From NCBI GenBank assembly GCA_965263325.1, contig CBDHGY010000002.1, positions 1,984,001 through 2,048,000 of the forward strand: a stretch of 64,000 nt of DNA. The letters run 5' to 3'. The translations under genes were made by a program, and so were the position numbers. Positions 1-9,128 of the stretch are shown piece by piece. Numbering within the stretch: position 1 is the stretch's first letter; every line of letters starts with the position of its first letter. The notes under the pieces are model-generated. The model saw only the letters and a list, made by a program, of their open reading frames with translations, was not told where the DNA came from and made no database searches. Source of the stretch: CBDHGY01 sp965263325 (lineage in GTDB: Bacteria > Pseudomonadota > Alphaproteobacteria > Caulobacterales > Hyphomonadaceae).

Positions 1-1267
1 TTCTGTGATTTCCAAAATTGAACGCATCGACGGATCCCGTTTCCCAGTTTTGAACCGAAATCGTTGTTGATGTTGGCGTACCCTTCAAAGCGCCCGTCAC
101 AAGTGAGGTCAGCGTCCGCTGCCTGCCGTGATAGAGCGGATTCTGTTGAGGAAAATCACCATCGAGGCCGGTCTCTACATACCGCGCGTCACCAGATGCC
201 GGGATGATAATTTGCGTAAGATTGGCACTCAGCACATCATCTTCGGTGTAGATGCCTTTCATTTCGTTCGTTCCGCCGCCAGGCCCAAGCACAGGCTCCC
301 GGTAAAAAGCTGCGTCGAACCGAATGGTTCCATCGCTTTCTTCCCATGCCGCACCGGTATGATAAAAAGCGCGTGCTTCGCCTTGCGCCCAGCGCTGTTT
401 GGTTAGGTCATCTTTGTCGATTATGAGGAATTTCATTCCCTCTTCTGGGTTCCATTCAAGACCCTCTACGAAAGGTGGAATATTGCGGGTGTATACCCAT
501 GGCTGCACGAGGATGATGAGCTGACGCTCTGTCATCACCCAATCATGGATGTAAGCCGGAATACCAATATCGACGAGCTGGAATTCTTCGAGCGTACCGC
601 TGGCATCGATTTTATAAATGATCACCCGGCTACCGCTTGTACCAAGGTTCCAGACGCGGCCATCTGGTTCAACTTTTGGATGGGCAAGGAATGGCATACC
701 CGTCAGGTCTTCGCGCCAATCCTTTGGTCCAACTGAACCCAGGGTTTCGCGGTCCACTTCATACGCCGATCCACCTTCCCAGAGTGCATATAGCTTACCA
801 TCGACCACGATAACCGAGGTGTTTGCAGCGTTCACATCATCAGGATGTGTGATCGGAAACTCGGGATCACCTTCCGTGCCAAAGCCGGGGGCGAGGAATT
901 TACCGGCTTTCTGTTCTTCCCGGCGCTTGTGGGTGTCAACGAAACGGCCGGTGTGCACAGCTTCGCCGCCGTCAATGCTGATTTTTTGGATCATCCCATC
1001 GCCGTCGAACCAGTGCGACGCAAAGGTGTCTCCATATTGGAATTGCCCGGGCCCGTTTCGGAAAAGCGTGCCGTTCAAATCGGCTGGAGCCTTTCCAGAG
1101 ACACGTTTCATCGTTGCAGGGCCAAAGCCTTCTGCAGGGGCCGTCCGATAGCCAATTTGCCAATCTGGAAGGTTGGAGCCCGGAGACGCGCTGACACAGC
1201 CGGGGAGGATGGACAGTGTGCCTGCTGCGGCACCGGCTCCAATTACTGTACGACGGGAGATATCCAT
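1..1267 (-). CDS. Carotenoid oxygenase (RPE65/CCD family), C-terminal end outside window
   Basis: Predicted non-haem iron dioxygenase that cleaves carotenoid or related conjugated double bonds. Translating the minus strand from the ATG at 1267 gives an open frame to the window edge (about 422 codons), so the 3' end is missing. The N-terminus carries a twin-arginine-like leader (SRRTVIGAGAAAG) ending in LPGC, so it may be an exported lipoprotein. The family signature LNGTLFRNGPGQF followed by HWFDGDGM is clear, and the His residues in ITHPDDVN, AHPKVEPD and YIHDW fit the four-His iron site. It lies 12 bases after the DUF2141 gene and is probably co-transcribed with it. Family assignment is firm; the substrate is unknown. 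Confidence 0.88.
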   Translation of the reverse strand, partial: MDISRRTVIGAGAAAGTLSILPGCVSASPGSNLPDWQIGYRTAPAEGFGPATMKRVSGKAPADLNGTLFRNGPGQFQYGDTFASHWFDGDGMIQKISIDGGEAVHTGRFVDTHKRREEQKAGKFLAPGFGTEGDPEFPITHPDDVNAANTSVIVVDGKLYALWEGGSAYEVDRETLGSVGPKDWREDLTGMPFLAHPKVEPDGRVWNLGTSGSRVIIYKIDASGTLEEFQLVDIGIPAYIHDWVMTERQLIILVQPWVYTRNIPPFVEGLEWNPEEGMKFLIIDKDDLTKQRWAQGEARAFYHTGAAWEESDGTIRFDAAFYREPVLGPGGGTNEMKGIYTEDDVLSANLTQIIIPASGDARYVETGLDGDFPQQNPLYHGRQRTLTSLVTGALKGTPTSTTISVQNWETGSVDAFNFGNHR

Positions 1268-1279
1268 TAGTTGTACCCC

Positions 1280-1702
1280 CTACTCAATAGTAATCGTGTG
1301 AGTTGTGCCGTCAACACCAATATCGAATTTGGCTTTTTCCCAATCTGCCGGGCCGAAGCGACCTTTGGCATTGTTGGAAAAGGCGTAAGGCTCAGTTGGC
1401 ATCCCGAATGGATTTGTGTCCATGGAGCCATTGTCGTTGACGTCATGGTAAAGCTTCAGGCCGTATTCCCCTGGCGCAAGCCCATCAAAAGAAACGGTGA
1501 CACTGTCTCCATCTACGGCAATGATCGCGCCATCCACTGCGTTCCCACCATTGTAGCCAGCCTCATCAAAAACACCGAGATTGATCTTGCCGGACACCGT
1601 CTTGATGCCGTCAATCGTAACGGTGAGCTTCGAAGCGTCCTCGGCGAGTGAAGGTGCAGCAAACAAGGCAGCTGCTGTCAGAACGGCAATCATTTTCTTC
1701 AT
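1280..1702 (-). CDS. DUF2141 family exported protein
   Basis: A 140-residue protein with a clean Sec signal peptide (about residues 1-20, cleavage after PSLA). The mature part is a small beta-rich domain with the DUF2141 pattern: GKINLGVFD near the start, then LAPGEYGLKLYHDVNDNG and NPFGMPTEPYAFSNNA. The family has no established biochemical role but often sits next to carotenoid or sterol genes. Here it is the upstream gene of a two-gene unit with the carotenoid oxygenase (12-base gap), which suggests a shared periplasmic role; that is inference. Confidence 0.85.
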   Translation of the reverse strand: MKKMIAVLTAAALFAAPSLAEDASKLTVTIDGIKTVSGKINLGVFDEAGYNGGNAVDGAIIAVDGDSVTVSFDGLAPGEYGLKLYHDVNDNGSMDTNPFGMPTEPYAFSNNAKGRFGPADWEKAKFDIGVDGTTHTITIE

Positions 1703-1850
1703 TTTGTGAACTCCTCAGTCCGTGTTGCGATGAACCCAACATCACCCCAAAAATGAGGGATTTCTATCGAATTTGCGCGATCTGACTGGAATCCTTCGCG
1801 AAAAGACGCCAATGTCGTTCACGGACCGCGAAATACAGGGGTGAATTCGT

Positions 1851-2606
1851 TTGCGTAACGCGATTGACTGGCCAGCTGTCCGGAATACCGTCGGTTTGTT
1901 CCTGGCGATCTCCGCCTTTATGGCATTTATCAACCCATATAACGCGGCGAGATTCGACGCATTCATCTTCAGATTTGCCTATTGGTTCGGCCTCATCATT
2001 GTCGGCGGACTAACCGGCCGTCTGGGTATTTACATTGCTGAGTATATTCAAAAGCCGCCGCATTGGGCGCTGACAATAATCTCAGCCTCGGCCACAGCTT
2101 CGTTCGGCGTTACCTGGGCAATTTATCTTTTTGAAGCGATCCGCCGGCAGACGCTTGATATCCCACTCGCAGAATTTCCGGTGATTTATGGACTCGTTTT
2201 TGTGATCTCACTTGCGATTTCTGGCGTGTCCTATCTTGCCGAACAAGCACAGGAAGAGGCGGAGGTTGAAACTGAAGCGGCTGATCCGGTTGTCAAATTC
2301 CTTGAGCGTCTACCTGTAAAATTCCGCTCAGCCGAGCTTTATGCGATTTCATCAGAGGATCATTACCTCCGGATCCATACCAGTCTCGGCGAAGAATTGA
2401 TCCTCATGCGTCTTGCGGACGCCATGCGTGAACTGGAAACTGCAAATGGCTTGCAAACTCATCGCAGCTGGTGGGTCGCCAGTAGCGGCGTTGCGGACTC
2501 AAAACGCGAAAATGGTAAAATCGTTCTGATCTTGAAAAGCGGAACAGAAGTGCCAGTTTCACGAACCTATTCTGCCGCCGTCAAAGACGTTGGCTTGGTA
2601 GGATAG
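1851..2606 (+). CDS. Membrane-anchored LytTR DNA-binding regulator
   Basis: A 251-residue transcription factor. Four hydrophobic helices (about residues 13-30, 42-60, 73-94 and 109-130) precede an acidic linker and a C-terminal LytTR domain (about 155-250) with the usual LYAISSEDHYLRIHT and HRSWWV motifs. It starts at TTG 1851 with AGGGG about nine bases upstream. It is divergent from the DUF2141 / carotenoid oxygenase pair, so it may regulate that pair or itself. It has no receiver domain, so the signal is probably sensed by the membrane part. It ends 8 bases from the convergent TAXI gene. Confidence 0.85.
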   Translation: MRNAIDWPAVRNTVGLFLAISAFMAFINPYNAARFDAFIFRFAYWFGLIIVGGLTGRLGIYIAEYIQKPPHWALTIISASATASFGVTWAIYLFEAIRRQTLDIPLAEFPVIYGLVFVISLAISGVSYLAEQAQEEAEVETEAADPVVKFLERLPVKFRSAELYAISSEDHYLRIHTSLGEELILMRLADAMRELETANGLQTHRSWWVASSGVADSKRENGKIVLILKSGTEVPVSRTYSAAVKDVGLVG

Positions 2607-2614
2607 TTGCGCGG

Positions 2615-3919
2615 CTAAACCTGAACAGGTGCGCTCATATCACCATCTATCGAACGAATAAGATGACGAACGAATTCGACATGGCTTCTGAGATGATAGA
2701 CTTCGTCATTATACGATAGCGGCACTTCGACTTTTCCGATTTCTGTTTGGAGCATATCCAGTTCGTGAACGACGTCTTGGCGCTCTGCTTTTGAAACCGC
2801 GTCTCGGCCGCGTTCTTCCAACATGCGCAGATCTTCATACCAAACATAAATTCGGCGACGAATGCGCCAGCGATAAAGCGGAGGCGCAGCGCGCACAAGC
2901 GGTATCGCAAGCGTTATCAAGGGGATGAGCAACACCCAGGCGCGGTCAAGGAAGTTCGCCACGCTAAATGGAAACCATCGGCGTAGCGCGGATGGACCGC
3001 GCTTATAGTATCGCTGCGCTTCCTTTGAGAGTGGCAAATCGCTGAACTCAGGTGTTGGGAAAGCCCCCGCCGGCGACAGCAAAGTACGGGATGAATGAAG
3101 ATTATCGGCGGCCTCGAGCGCAAGCGATTGAATGGCAGGGTGCAATTCCTTCCGGGCCGCTAATTGAGCAACAGGCGCGATCAGTTGAACGTCGGCGGCT
3201 GGAATATCATCACCAACATCGACAACACCTTTCAGCAAAGTCACAGGAGCGAGCGCTGCGTTTCGCCGCGCGATCCCGGGAGCGCTGTCAAATGGCAGCA
3301 AGGCGATGCGCGGATAGGATAATAGCTCCCCGATATAATCGGCATCTACCGAAGCAGAAAAAGCAGCGGCATCGACTTCGCCTGCCAGCAAGGCTTCTTC
3401 CGCCGCTGTTCCTGAAAGTGGCAAACTCGCACTCGCCGCCCACGCTCCTCCAAACTCGCTTTGCATCTGTTTGACCAACATGCGCGTGCCAGAGCCTTCT
3501 GCGCCAATCGCAACGCGGAGATTCCGAAGATCACCGAATGACTGCGCGCCGACATCCGCCCGCACGAACACCCAAAGCGGTTCCTTAAAAATACCGCCTA
3601 GGGAAATAAGATCTTCGGCGTCTTTTGCTTCCGCTGTCCCGCCTTGCAGCAGCGCCATATCGGCATCACCATTGCGCAACAGCTCAAGATTTTCGATCGA
3701 TCCTGCCGTCGTCAGGACTTCGACCTCCACGCCAACGGACGCAAAGAGAACTTTGTAACGCTCTGCATAGGCCTGGTAAGCTCCGCCTTGACCGCCGGAT
3801 GCAAAGATAATTTTGCTCGGCGGAGCAGGTTTAATAAACTGCAATGCAAGCACCATTAAAGCGATCGCTAAAACAGCGGCGAGCCAATACTTTTTCAAAA
3901 AATCGGTAATCTGTCCCAT
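2615..3919 (-). CDS. TAXI-family TRAP solute-binding protein with membrane anchors
   Basis: A 434-residue protein. An N-terminal membrane helix (about 11-29) is followed by a TAXI/NMT1-type periplasmic binding domain (about 35-310; FASGGQGGAYQAYAERY, NGDADMALLQGGTA). A second hydrophobic segment (about 325-350) follows, then a charged, helical C-terminal tail. Standard TAXI receptors deliver substrates to TRAP permeases, but no permease gene is adjacent. The C-terminal anchor and tail are outside the usual soluble receptor, so this subtype may be a sensor or tethered receptor rather than a transport component. The ligand is unknown. Confidence 0.82.
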   Translation of the reverse strand: MGQITDFLKKYWLAAVLAIALMVLALQFIKPAPPSKIIFASGGQGGAYQAYAERYKVLFASVGVEVEVLTTAGSIENLELLRNGDADMALLQGGTAEAKDAEDLISLGGIFKEPLWVFVRADVGAQSFGDLRNLRVAIGAEGSGTRMLVKQMQSEFGGAWAASASLPLSGTAAEEALLAGEVDAAAFSASVDADYIGELLSYPRIALLPFDSAPGIARRNAALAPVTLLKGVVDVGDDIPAADVQLIAPVAQLAARKELHPAIQSLALEAADNLHSSRTLLSPAGAFPTPEFSDLPLSKEAQRYYKRGPSALRRWFPFSVANFLDRAWVLLIPLITLAIPLVRAAPPLYRWRIRRRIYVWYEDLRMLEERGRDAVSKAERQDVVHELDMLQTEIGKVEVPLSYNDEVYHLRSHVEFVRHLIRSIDGDMSAPVQV

Positions 3920-4118
3920 TATGCATTCCAGTTTGCACCAACCGGAACCTATTACATATTCGACGCAATTGCCCAGAAGAAATCGCGTTAATTCGATTTG
4001 CCCTGAAATAGCCTAATTGCGCCCCGGTTCGTGCCCTCTTGTCAGCGTGTGATCACTTTCACAGCCGGACTTATAACAATTCGGTGAAGCCAAGCAGAAA
4101 ACTGCAAAGGGGATTGAA

Positions 4119-4232
4119 ATGACAGAGACACGGAACGTCGGACAGTGGATGATACTGGCTCTGTTCTCGCTTGCTACGATTGTCATGATGGACATGGCGT
4201 TTGCACCTGCACCCTCTCTTTTTGCAGGTTAG
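4119..4232 (+). CDS. Possible single-helix membrane microprotein (37 aa)
   Basis: A short frame starting MTETRNVGQWMILALFSLA and continuing into a hydrophobic, Met-rich stretch, ending PAPSLFAG. It has a good Shine-Dalgarno (AAAGGGGA at 4106-4113) at suitable spacing before the ATG. The predicted product is one transmembrane helix with a short polar N-terminus. I do not recognise a family. The downstream hairpin at 4316-4351 could serve as its terminator. Coding status is unproven at this length. Confidence 0.4.
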   Translation: MTETRNVGQWMILALFSLATIVMMDMAFAPAPSLFAG

Positions 4233-4315
4233 GCAAGACAAATAAGAAATTTGCCGGATTGCCCTCCGGCCAATCGCGGTGGCTTTTCCTCTTCCCTCCA
4301 GCTGCCGCAAAGAAC

Positions 4316-4351
4316 GAGCCCCATGCCGCCCTGCCCTGCGGTATGGGGCTC
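4316..4351 (-). terminator. Strong hairpin at the end of rlmH
   Basis: Inverted repeat GAGCCCCATGCCGC / GCGGTATGGGGCTC, a 14-bp stem with one G-T wobble and an 8-base loop. It overlaps the rlmH stop codon. On the minus strand it is followed by CGTTCTTTGC, a weak U-run, so it most likely ends the proA-rlmH transcript. It could also work on the plus strand for the small ORF at 4119. Confidence 0.65.
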
Positions 4352-4808
4352 AATCTTTATGGTAAGGCGTACCAGCCAGAATTGAGAACGCTCGATATAT
4401 CTGCTCAGCGAGCATCACCCTCGCCAGTCGGTGCGGCCAGGTGAAATCGCCAAGCGAAAGCGTATCAGGCGCAGCATCTATTACAGAGTTAGCGTATCCT
4501 TCTGCGCCGCCAATCAGAAAACAGATATCTCCCCCATCATCCCGAACTTTGCCGAGTTTTGTCGCAAACGCCTCAGATCGCATCGACCTGCCACGCTCAT
4601 CAAGACGCAACACGCTGGCACCTGATGGAATTTTGGCAAGTAACCGCCTGCCTTCATCTTCCAGGCCGCCGCTTTCAACTTCTATTTCTTCGACACTACG
4701 AAAACCCAACTGTTTGCCGGACTTCTCAGCGCGCTGCAGATAGTCGTCTATCAACTCGCGCTCGGGTGAGCGCTTCAGGCGACCAACTGTCAAAATCGTT
4801 AGTTTCAA
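4350..4808 (-). CDS. rlmH: 23S rRNA pseudouridine-1915 N3-methyltransferase RlmH
   Basis: SPOUT-class methyltransferase that uses SAM to methylate pseudouridine 1915 in helix 69 of 23S rRNA on the assembled 70S ribosome. It is 152 residues, full length for the family. The N-terminus MKLTILTVGRLKRSPERELI, the central ICFLIGGAEGY (knotted SAM site) and the C-terminal HRLARVMLAEQIYRAF are typical. It is the last gene of a minus-strand run, 8 bases after rsfS; rsfS-rlmH adjacency is the normal order in this class. Confidence 0.96.
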   Translation of the reverse strand: MKLTILTVGRLKRSPERELIDDYLQRAEKSGKQLGFRSVEEIEVESGGLEDEGRRLLAKIPSGASVLRLDERGRSMRSEAFATKLGKVRDDGGDICFLIGGAEGYANSVIDAAPDTLSLGDFTWPHRLARVMLAEQIYRAFSILAGTPYHKD

Positions 4809-4816
4809 TGGGGTAT

Positions 4817-5218
4817 TCAGGCCGGTGCGGCGTGGTCGCTGGCATCAGCGCCCCAGATGCGCTCAAGATTATAAAACTCGCGAACTTCCGGGCGAAACAA
4901 ATGTACAACAACATCGCCCGCATCAATGAGGACCCAGTCAGCATTCGGAAGACCTTCAACGCGTGCGCGGCCAGCGCCTATTTCTTTTAATTTGCGCAGG
5001 ATATGATCTGCAAGCGCGCCAACATGGCGTGCAGACCGGCCCGATGCGATAACCATGTGGTCAGCAACAGAAGACTTCCCGTCCAGATCAATAACGATAA
5101 GCTCCTCAGCTTTGTCGTCCTCGAGGGTCTCAGTAATCAGGCTTGCAAGCGCCTTGGAATCTTCAAGTGTTGCAGGCCGCTTAGCGGTTTCGGGCCGCGG
5201 AGTGAGAGCAGACAGAAT
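4817..5218 (-). CDS. rsfS: Ribosomal silencing factor RsfS, non-canonical start codon
   Basis: RsfS binds uL14 on the 50S subunit and blocks subunit joining when nutrients are scarce. The conserved core is complete: LIVIDLDGKSSVADHMVIASG, RHVGALADHI, DWVLIDAGDVVVHLF and YNLERIWG. The only in-frame ATG (5056) would cut off the first conserved strand and the DGKSS loop. Upstream there is no ATG, GTG or TTG before the in-frame TAA at 5228-5230. A Shine-Dalgarno (AAAGGA, 5224-5229) sits 5 bases before ATT 5218 and 8 before CTG 5215. I therefore place the start at ATT 5218 (133 aa), with CTG 5215 as the alternative. Confidence 0.88.
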   Translation of the reverse strand: MLSALTPRPETAKRPATLEDSKALASLITETLEDDKAEELIVIDLDGKSSVADHMVIASGRSARHVGALADHILRKLKEIGAGRARVEGLPNADWVLIDAGDVVVHLFRPEVREFYNLERIWGADASDHAAPA

Positions 5219-5229
5219 TTCGTTCCTTT
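5213..5229 (-). promoter_or_regulatory. Ribosome binding site deciding the rsfS start
   Basis: Minus-strand AAAGGA at 5229-5224 lies directly after the in-frame TAA and is followed by ACGAA, ATT, CTG. Its position fits initiation at ATT or CTG and explains how the frame can be translated without a standard start codon. ATT initiation is known from infC, where it limits expression; similar self-limiting translation here is inference. Confidence 0.55.
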
Positions 5230-5300
5230 ACTTCTTCAGCTGTGAATCGATTGTAACACGGTGCGTGTGGCAGCACCAAGACAGAATTTTGGCATATAAA

Positions 5301-6269
5301 TCAAAGAACTTCGAGCAAAGCGAGGTAAAACGTGTTGCGCGCAGACTGCCAGAGTTGTTGGATCTTCAAGCCCGCAGCTTCAGCCAATTCAGAAAGTGCG
5401 GCCTCATCAAATTTCCAACTGTCTTCAGTGTGTATTGCCTCGCCGGGCTGGAACTCGAAGACCCGGTTCTCGATCACGATCTCAGTATGTTGGTGTGCGA
5501 CGAGGTGCATTTCTATGCGCTTTTTTTGCGGATTATAAAATGACAGGTGTTGAAAAGCCGTCTCGTCAACAAGGGCTGACAGCTCAGTTTTTAGACGTGT
5601 CAGCAAATTCAAGTTAAACGCCGCCGTTTTGCCCTCGCTGTCATTGTAGGCCGCATCGAGACGCGCCGTATCTTTTACGCCATCGACTCCAAGAAGAATT
5701 GCGTCGCCTTGGCGTAGAACGGATTTGTATGACTGTAGCAGCGTCAAACGTTCTACGGGATCAAAATTACCAAGCGTGCTACCCGGGAAAAAACATAACC
5801 GCCGACCAGACCCTGTAAAAATATCTTCTGGCCTCGGCATCGCCCCCGTAAAATCACCGGTCACAGCGCCGACGCGCAGACCCGGAAATTCCTCCGCGAG
5901 CCTTTGTCCCGATGTACGCAACTGCTCGGCCGATATATCCGTCAGAACACATTCGTATGGATCTGCCATTGCAGACAACAGAACACGAATCTTCTTAGCT
6001 GCCCCGCTCCCAGGTTCTATGAGGCTTGCACCTTCCCCGACCCATGCAGCGACCTCTGGCGCGATTGTTTCCAGCAAAGCCATTTCGGTTAGTGTGGGAT
6101 AGTATTCGGGCGTCTTTGTAATACCTACGAAGAGTTCCGCGCCGGTCTTGTCATAGAAATATTTAGGCGGAATAGACTTAGGCGACGCCGAAAGACCCGC
6201 AATGACGTCAGCTCGGAAGTCTGACCGCGCAACCGGCAATTCGATTTCAAAGGCGAGATCTGCACTCAT
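5301..6269 (-). CDS. egtD: L-histidine N-alpha-methyltransferase EgtD
   Basis: SAM-dependent enzyme that trimethylates histidine to hercynine, the first step of ergothioneine synthesis. At 322 residues it has the usual length. Seen in the sequence: PPKYFYDKTGAELF near residue 34, TKTPEYYPTLTE, the SAM site LIEPGSGAAKKIR, and CFFPGSTLGNFDP. It overlaps nadD by 4 bases (ATGA), so translation is coupled. No EgtB partner lies in this window. The position between nadD and rsfS is unusual, since those two are normally adjacent, suggesting later insertion into the operon. Confidence 0.93.
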   Translation of the reverse strand: MSADLAFEIELPVARSDFRADVIAGLSASPKSIPPKYFYDKTGAELFVGITKTPEYYPTLTEMALLETIAPEVAAWVGEGASLIEPGSGAAKKIRVLLSAMADPYECVLTDISAEQLRTSGQRLAEEFPGLRVGAVTGDFTGAMPRPEDIFTGSGRRLCFFPGSTLGNFDPVERLTLLQSYKSVLRQGDAILLGVDGVKDTARLDAAYNDSEGKTAAFNLNLLTRLKTELSALVDETAFQHLSFYNPQKKRIEMHLVAHQHTEIVIENRVFEFQPGEAIHTEDSWKFDEAALSELAEAAGLKIQQLWQSARNTFYLALLEVL

Positions 6270-6853
6270 TGGTTTCTAAGCTCCGTCGATGACAGAACGT
6301 TCAACGGAGCTTGCAAATACGTCCAGGCAGGTGCAGGTGCGAACACCAAGCGTTTCGCTTCATAGGGAGGGATCCAGCCTGCACCAAAGCGTTCAGCAAA
6401 CCGTGAGTTCAGGGCGGCGCGCCGAGAACCCAAGCGAGCAATGACAGCGATTGGCAACGCGCGCGCTATATCCTGCCAATTCTTCCATTGATGGAATCCG
6501 GCAAGACTATCAGCGCCCATCAACCAGACAAAACGAGCCGACGGCGCACGTGCATTCAATGCGGAGATCGTATCAATTGAGTAGGTCAGTCCAAGCCGCA
6601 TTTCGACATCGCTGACGCGCATACGCGGGCGGGGGTCTGCGAAATTGGCCGCGCTTTCAAATCGCTTGGTGTATTCCCCATGTTCAATTTTTAGCGGATT
6701 GCCGCGAGCCGGCACCCACCAGACCCAGTCCAGATTGAGCGCGCGCATAGCGGTTTCGGCAACATGCAAATGTCCATCGTGAGCGGGATTAAAACTCCCC
6801 CCGAGAAGGCCTATGCTCAAGCCATTCGCTGGGCCGGGTAGCTTTAACATCAA
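6266..6853 (-). CDS. nadD: Nicotinate-nucleotide adenylyltransferase NadD
   Basis: Transfers AMP from ATP to nicotinate mononucleotide to make deamido-NAD in NAD synthesis. It is 195 residues with the nucleotidyltransferase signature [41 protein letters not shown] and the late SSTELRN. It overlaps proA upstream and egtD downstream by 4 bases each, so the three are translationally coupled. Confidence 0.95.
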   Translation of the reverse strand: MMLKLPGPANGLSIGLLGGSFNPAHDGHLHVAETAMRALNLDWVWWVPARGNPLKIEHGEYTKRFESAANFADPRPRMRVSDVEMRLGLTYSIDTISALNARAPSARFVWLMGADSLAGFHQWKNWQDIARALPIAVIARLGSRRAALNSRFAERFGAGWIPPYEAKRLVFAPAPAWTYLQAPLNVLSSTELRNQ

Positions 6854-8136
6854 GGACGCGTCTGACCCTTACCGCGCACGACATATTTGAAGATGGTGAG
6901 CTGCTCTGCGCCAACGGGTCCGCGTGCATGGATACGCCCCGTGGCGATGCCAATTTCTGCGCCCATTCCGAATTCGCCTCCATCCGCAAATTGGGTGGAC
7001 GCATTGTGCATGACGATCGCGCTATCGACGTCTCTAAAAAAGCGTTCCGCAACCGCGTCATCATCGGTGACAATCGCTTCGGTATGTCTCGTGCCGTAAG
7101 TCGCGATGTGCTCGACCGCTCCAGCAATACCATCGACAATTTTAACCGAGAGAATAGCATCGAGATATTCTGTCGACCAGTCGGCGTCAGTTGCGTGCTC
7201 CATGCTCGGCACAAGCCTGCGTGCGGCGTCATCCCCGCGCAGCGTGCATCCCGCATCCATAAGCGCAGCTGCGATAGGCGGCAGTAAAATATCAGCCTTC
7301 GATGCATCAACGAGGAGTGTTTCCATGGATCCGCAAATCCCGGTGCGCCGAAGCTTGGCATTCACAGTGATGTCGATTGCCATTTGCAAATCAGCTGCGC
7401 CGTCAACATAGGTGTGACAGATACCTTCCAGATGACCAATCACCGGCACGCGGGCTTCATCCTGCACTCGCTGGCAAAGGCCTTTGCCGCCGCGCGGCAC
7501 AATCACATCAATTCCGCCGCCGAGCCCGGAAAGCATATGACCGACCGCAGCGCGGTCCGTCGTCGGTACAAGCTGGATTGCATCTTCAGGCAACCCGCAC
7601 GCTTTCAGGGCAGCGCGAAGCGCGGACCCAATTGCGCCAGATGAATGCAAACTCTCCGATCCACCGCGCAGGATGGCGGCATTTCCGGAACGGATGCAGA
7701 GCGCACTCGCATCCGCGGTTACATTTGGGCGGCTTTCATAGATAATCCCGATAACACCAAGCGGTGTACGCACTCGCGCAATATCGAGACCTGATGGCAC
7801 GCTCCAACGCGCCGTTTCTTCGCCAACAGGATCCGGCAGCTCAGCAATCGCATCGATTCCGCTGGCGATTGCCGCGATCCGCTCAGGTGTGAGCTGCAAA
7901 CGATCAAGCAGCGCTGGCGATAATTCCTTCTCACGGCCTGCCGCCATATCTTGTTCATTTGCAGCCAGAATGTCTGCCGATGCTGAGCGAATATGCTCAG
8001 CCATTGCTTTCAGTGCGCCAGTCCGCTCCTCCGGTCGCTTTTTGGAAAGCTCGACGGATGCGGCCCGCGCACGCGCGCCGATTTGCATCATTAGCTCGGC
8101 CAGCGCAGCATCTGGAACAGATGATTGATAGTTCAT
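6850..8136 (-). CDS. proA: Gamma-glutamyl phosphate reductase ProA
   Basis: NADPH-dependent reduction of gamma-glutamyl phosphate to glutamate semialdehyde, the second step of proline synthesis. It is 428 residues, full length. Typical segments: [48 protein letters not shown] and the catalytic cysteine in [15 protein letters not shown]. It begins the tightly overlapping proA-nadD-egtD run. ProB, its usual partner, is not in the window. Confidence 0.96.
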   Translation of the reverse strand: MNYQSSVPDAALAELMMQIGARARAASVELSKKRPEERTGALKAMAEHIRSASADILAANEQDMAAGREKELSPALLDRLQLTPERIAAIASGIDAIAELPDPVGEETARWSVPSGLDIARVRTPLGVIGIIYESRPNVTADASALCIRSGNAAILRGGSESLHSSGAIGSALRAALKACGLPEDAIQLVPTTDRAAVGHMLSGLGGGIDVIVPRGGKGLCQRVQDEARVPVIGHLEGICHTYVDGAADLQMAIDITVNAKLRRTGICGSMETLLVDASKADILLPPIAAALMDAGCTLRGDDAARRLVPSMEHATDADWSTEYLDAILSVKIVDGIAGAVEHIATYGTRHTEAIVTDDDAVAERFFRDVDSAIVMHNASTQFADGGEFGMGAEIGIATGRIHARGPVGAEQLTIFKYVVRGKGQTRP

Positions 8137-8168
8137 AGGGGCGTCATGCCAGATGCACGCAGATTGGT

Positions 8169-9128
8169 CTAGGCGACGCCCACCTTTAGGAAGTCATGCA
8201 TGTGAACAACGCCGATCGGCTTTTCGTTGGCAACAACGAACATTTGCGTAATTCGTTTCTCATTCATTTGCGCAAGCACAGCAGAGGCGAGCATGCCGGG
8301 GCTCGCAACGATCGGGCTGCGGGTCATTGCGTCGTCAATCGTCATGGCCATGCGACCAGCAGCGACTAATCGCCGAATGTCGCCGTCCGTTACAATGCCC
8401 ATCAATACGCCGGCAGGGTCGACAACGGCGATGCAACCGAACCCCTTTGATGACATTTCCTCGAGCGCTTCCGCCATTTCTGTTCCGCTTTGCACGAGGG
8501 GCATTTCTTCACCGTCATGCATGAGGTCATCGACCGTGCGAAGCAGCGCGCCTAGCTTTCCTCCGGGATGAAACGTCTTGAAGTCTTCGCCGGTAAAGCC
8601 TCGCTGCTCTAGCAAGGCAACAGATAGTGCATCACCTAAAGCCATCATAAGCGTTGTCGACGTTGTTGGAGCCCGCGTTTCCGCGCAGGCTTCGGGAGCA
8701 TCAGGAATCACAAGCGAAACATCGGACGCCGCCGCAAGAGAACTTTCAGGATCGGCCGTCATGCCAATCAGCGGAATGTTAAACCGCCGCGAGTAATGAA
8801 TGAGATCGCTGAGTTCCTTCGTTTCACCTGACCGCGATAGAGCGAGCACAACATCCGATGTTGTGATCATTCCGAGATCGCCATGGCTAGCCTCGGTTGG
8901 ATGGATGTAATAGCTTGGGCACCCAGTGGAAGCGAGGGTCGCTGCAATCTTGCGGGCAACGTGCCCGGACTTGCCAACACCGGCGAGAATGACCCGTCCG
9001 CTTGCCTTGTTCATCACCTCGACCGCATCAGCGAAGGCTTCGCCGATTGCCTCTTCCAGCATGTGCAACGCGTCAGCCTCAACACGGATGACCCGTTTGC
9101 CAGCTTCAATCGCCTTTTGATTGTTCAC
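8169..9128 (-). CDS. kdsD: Arabinose-5-phosphate isomerase (KdsD/KpsF/GutQ family)
   Basis: Interconverts ribulose 5-phosphate and arabinose 5-phosphate, the first committed step towards KDO for the LPS inner core. It is 319 residues: an SIS sugar-isomerase domain (about 35-165; [35 protein letters not shown]) and two CBS domains (about 200-319). The linker [13 protein letters not shown] is typical. It overlaps the upstream exported-protein gene by 4 bases. With the lpt genes at 24.5-26.5 kb it belongs to the LPS pathway. Confidence 0.93.
   Translation of the reverse strand: MNNQKAIEAGKRVIRVEADALHMLEEAIGEAFADAVEVMNKASGRVILAGVGKSGHVARKIAATLASTGCPSYYIHPTEASHGDLGMITTSDVVLALSRSGETKELSDLIHYSRRFNIPLIGMTADPESSLAAASDVSLVIPDAPEACAETRAPTTSTTLMMALGDALSVALLEQRGFTGEDFKTFHPGGKLGALLRTVDDLMHDGEEMPLVQSGTEMAEALEEMSSKGFGCIAVVDPAGVLMGIVTDGDIRRLVAAGRMAMTIDDAMTRSPIVASPGMLASAVLAQMNEKRITQMFVVANEKPIGVVHMHDFLKVGVA

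Noticed and set aside
618..1151. Plus-strand frames opposite the carotenoid oxygenase
   Set aside because: They are shadows of the minus-strand gene, whose family motifs are unmistakable.
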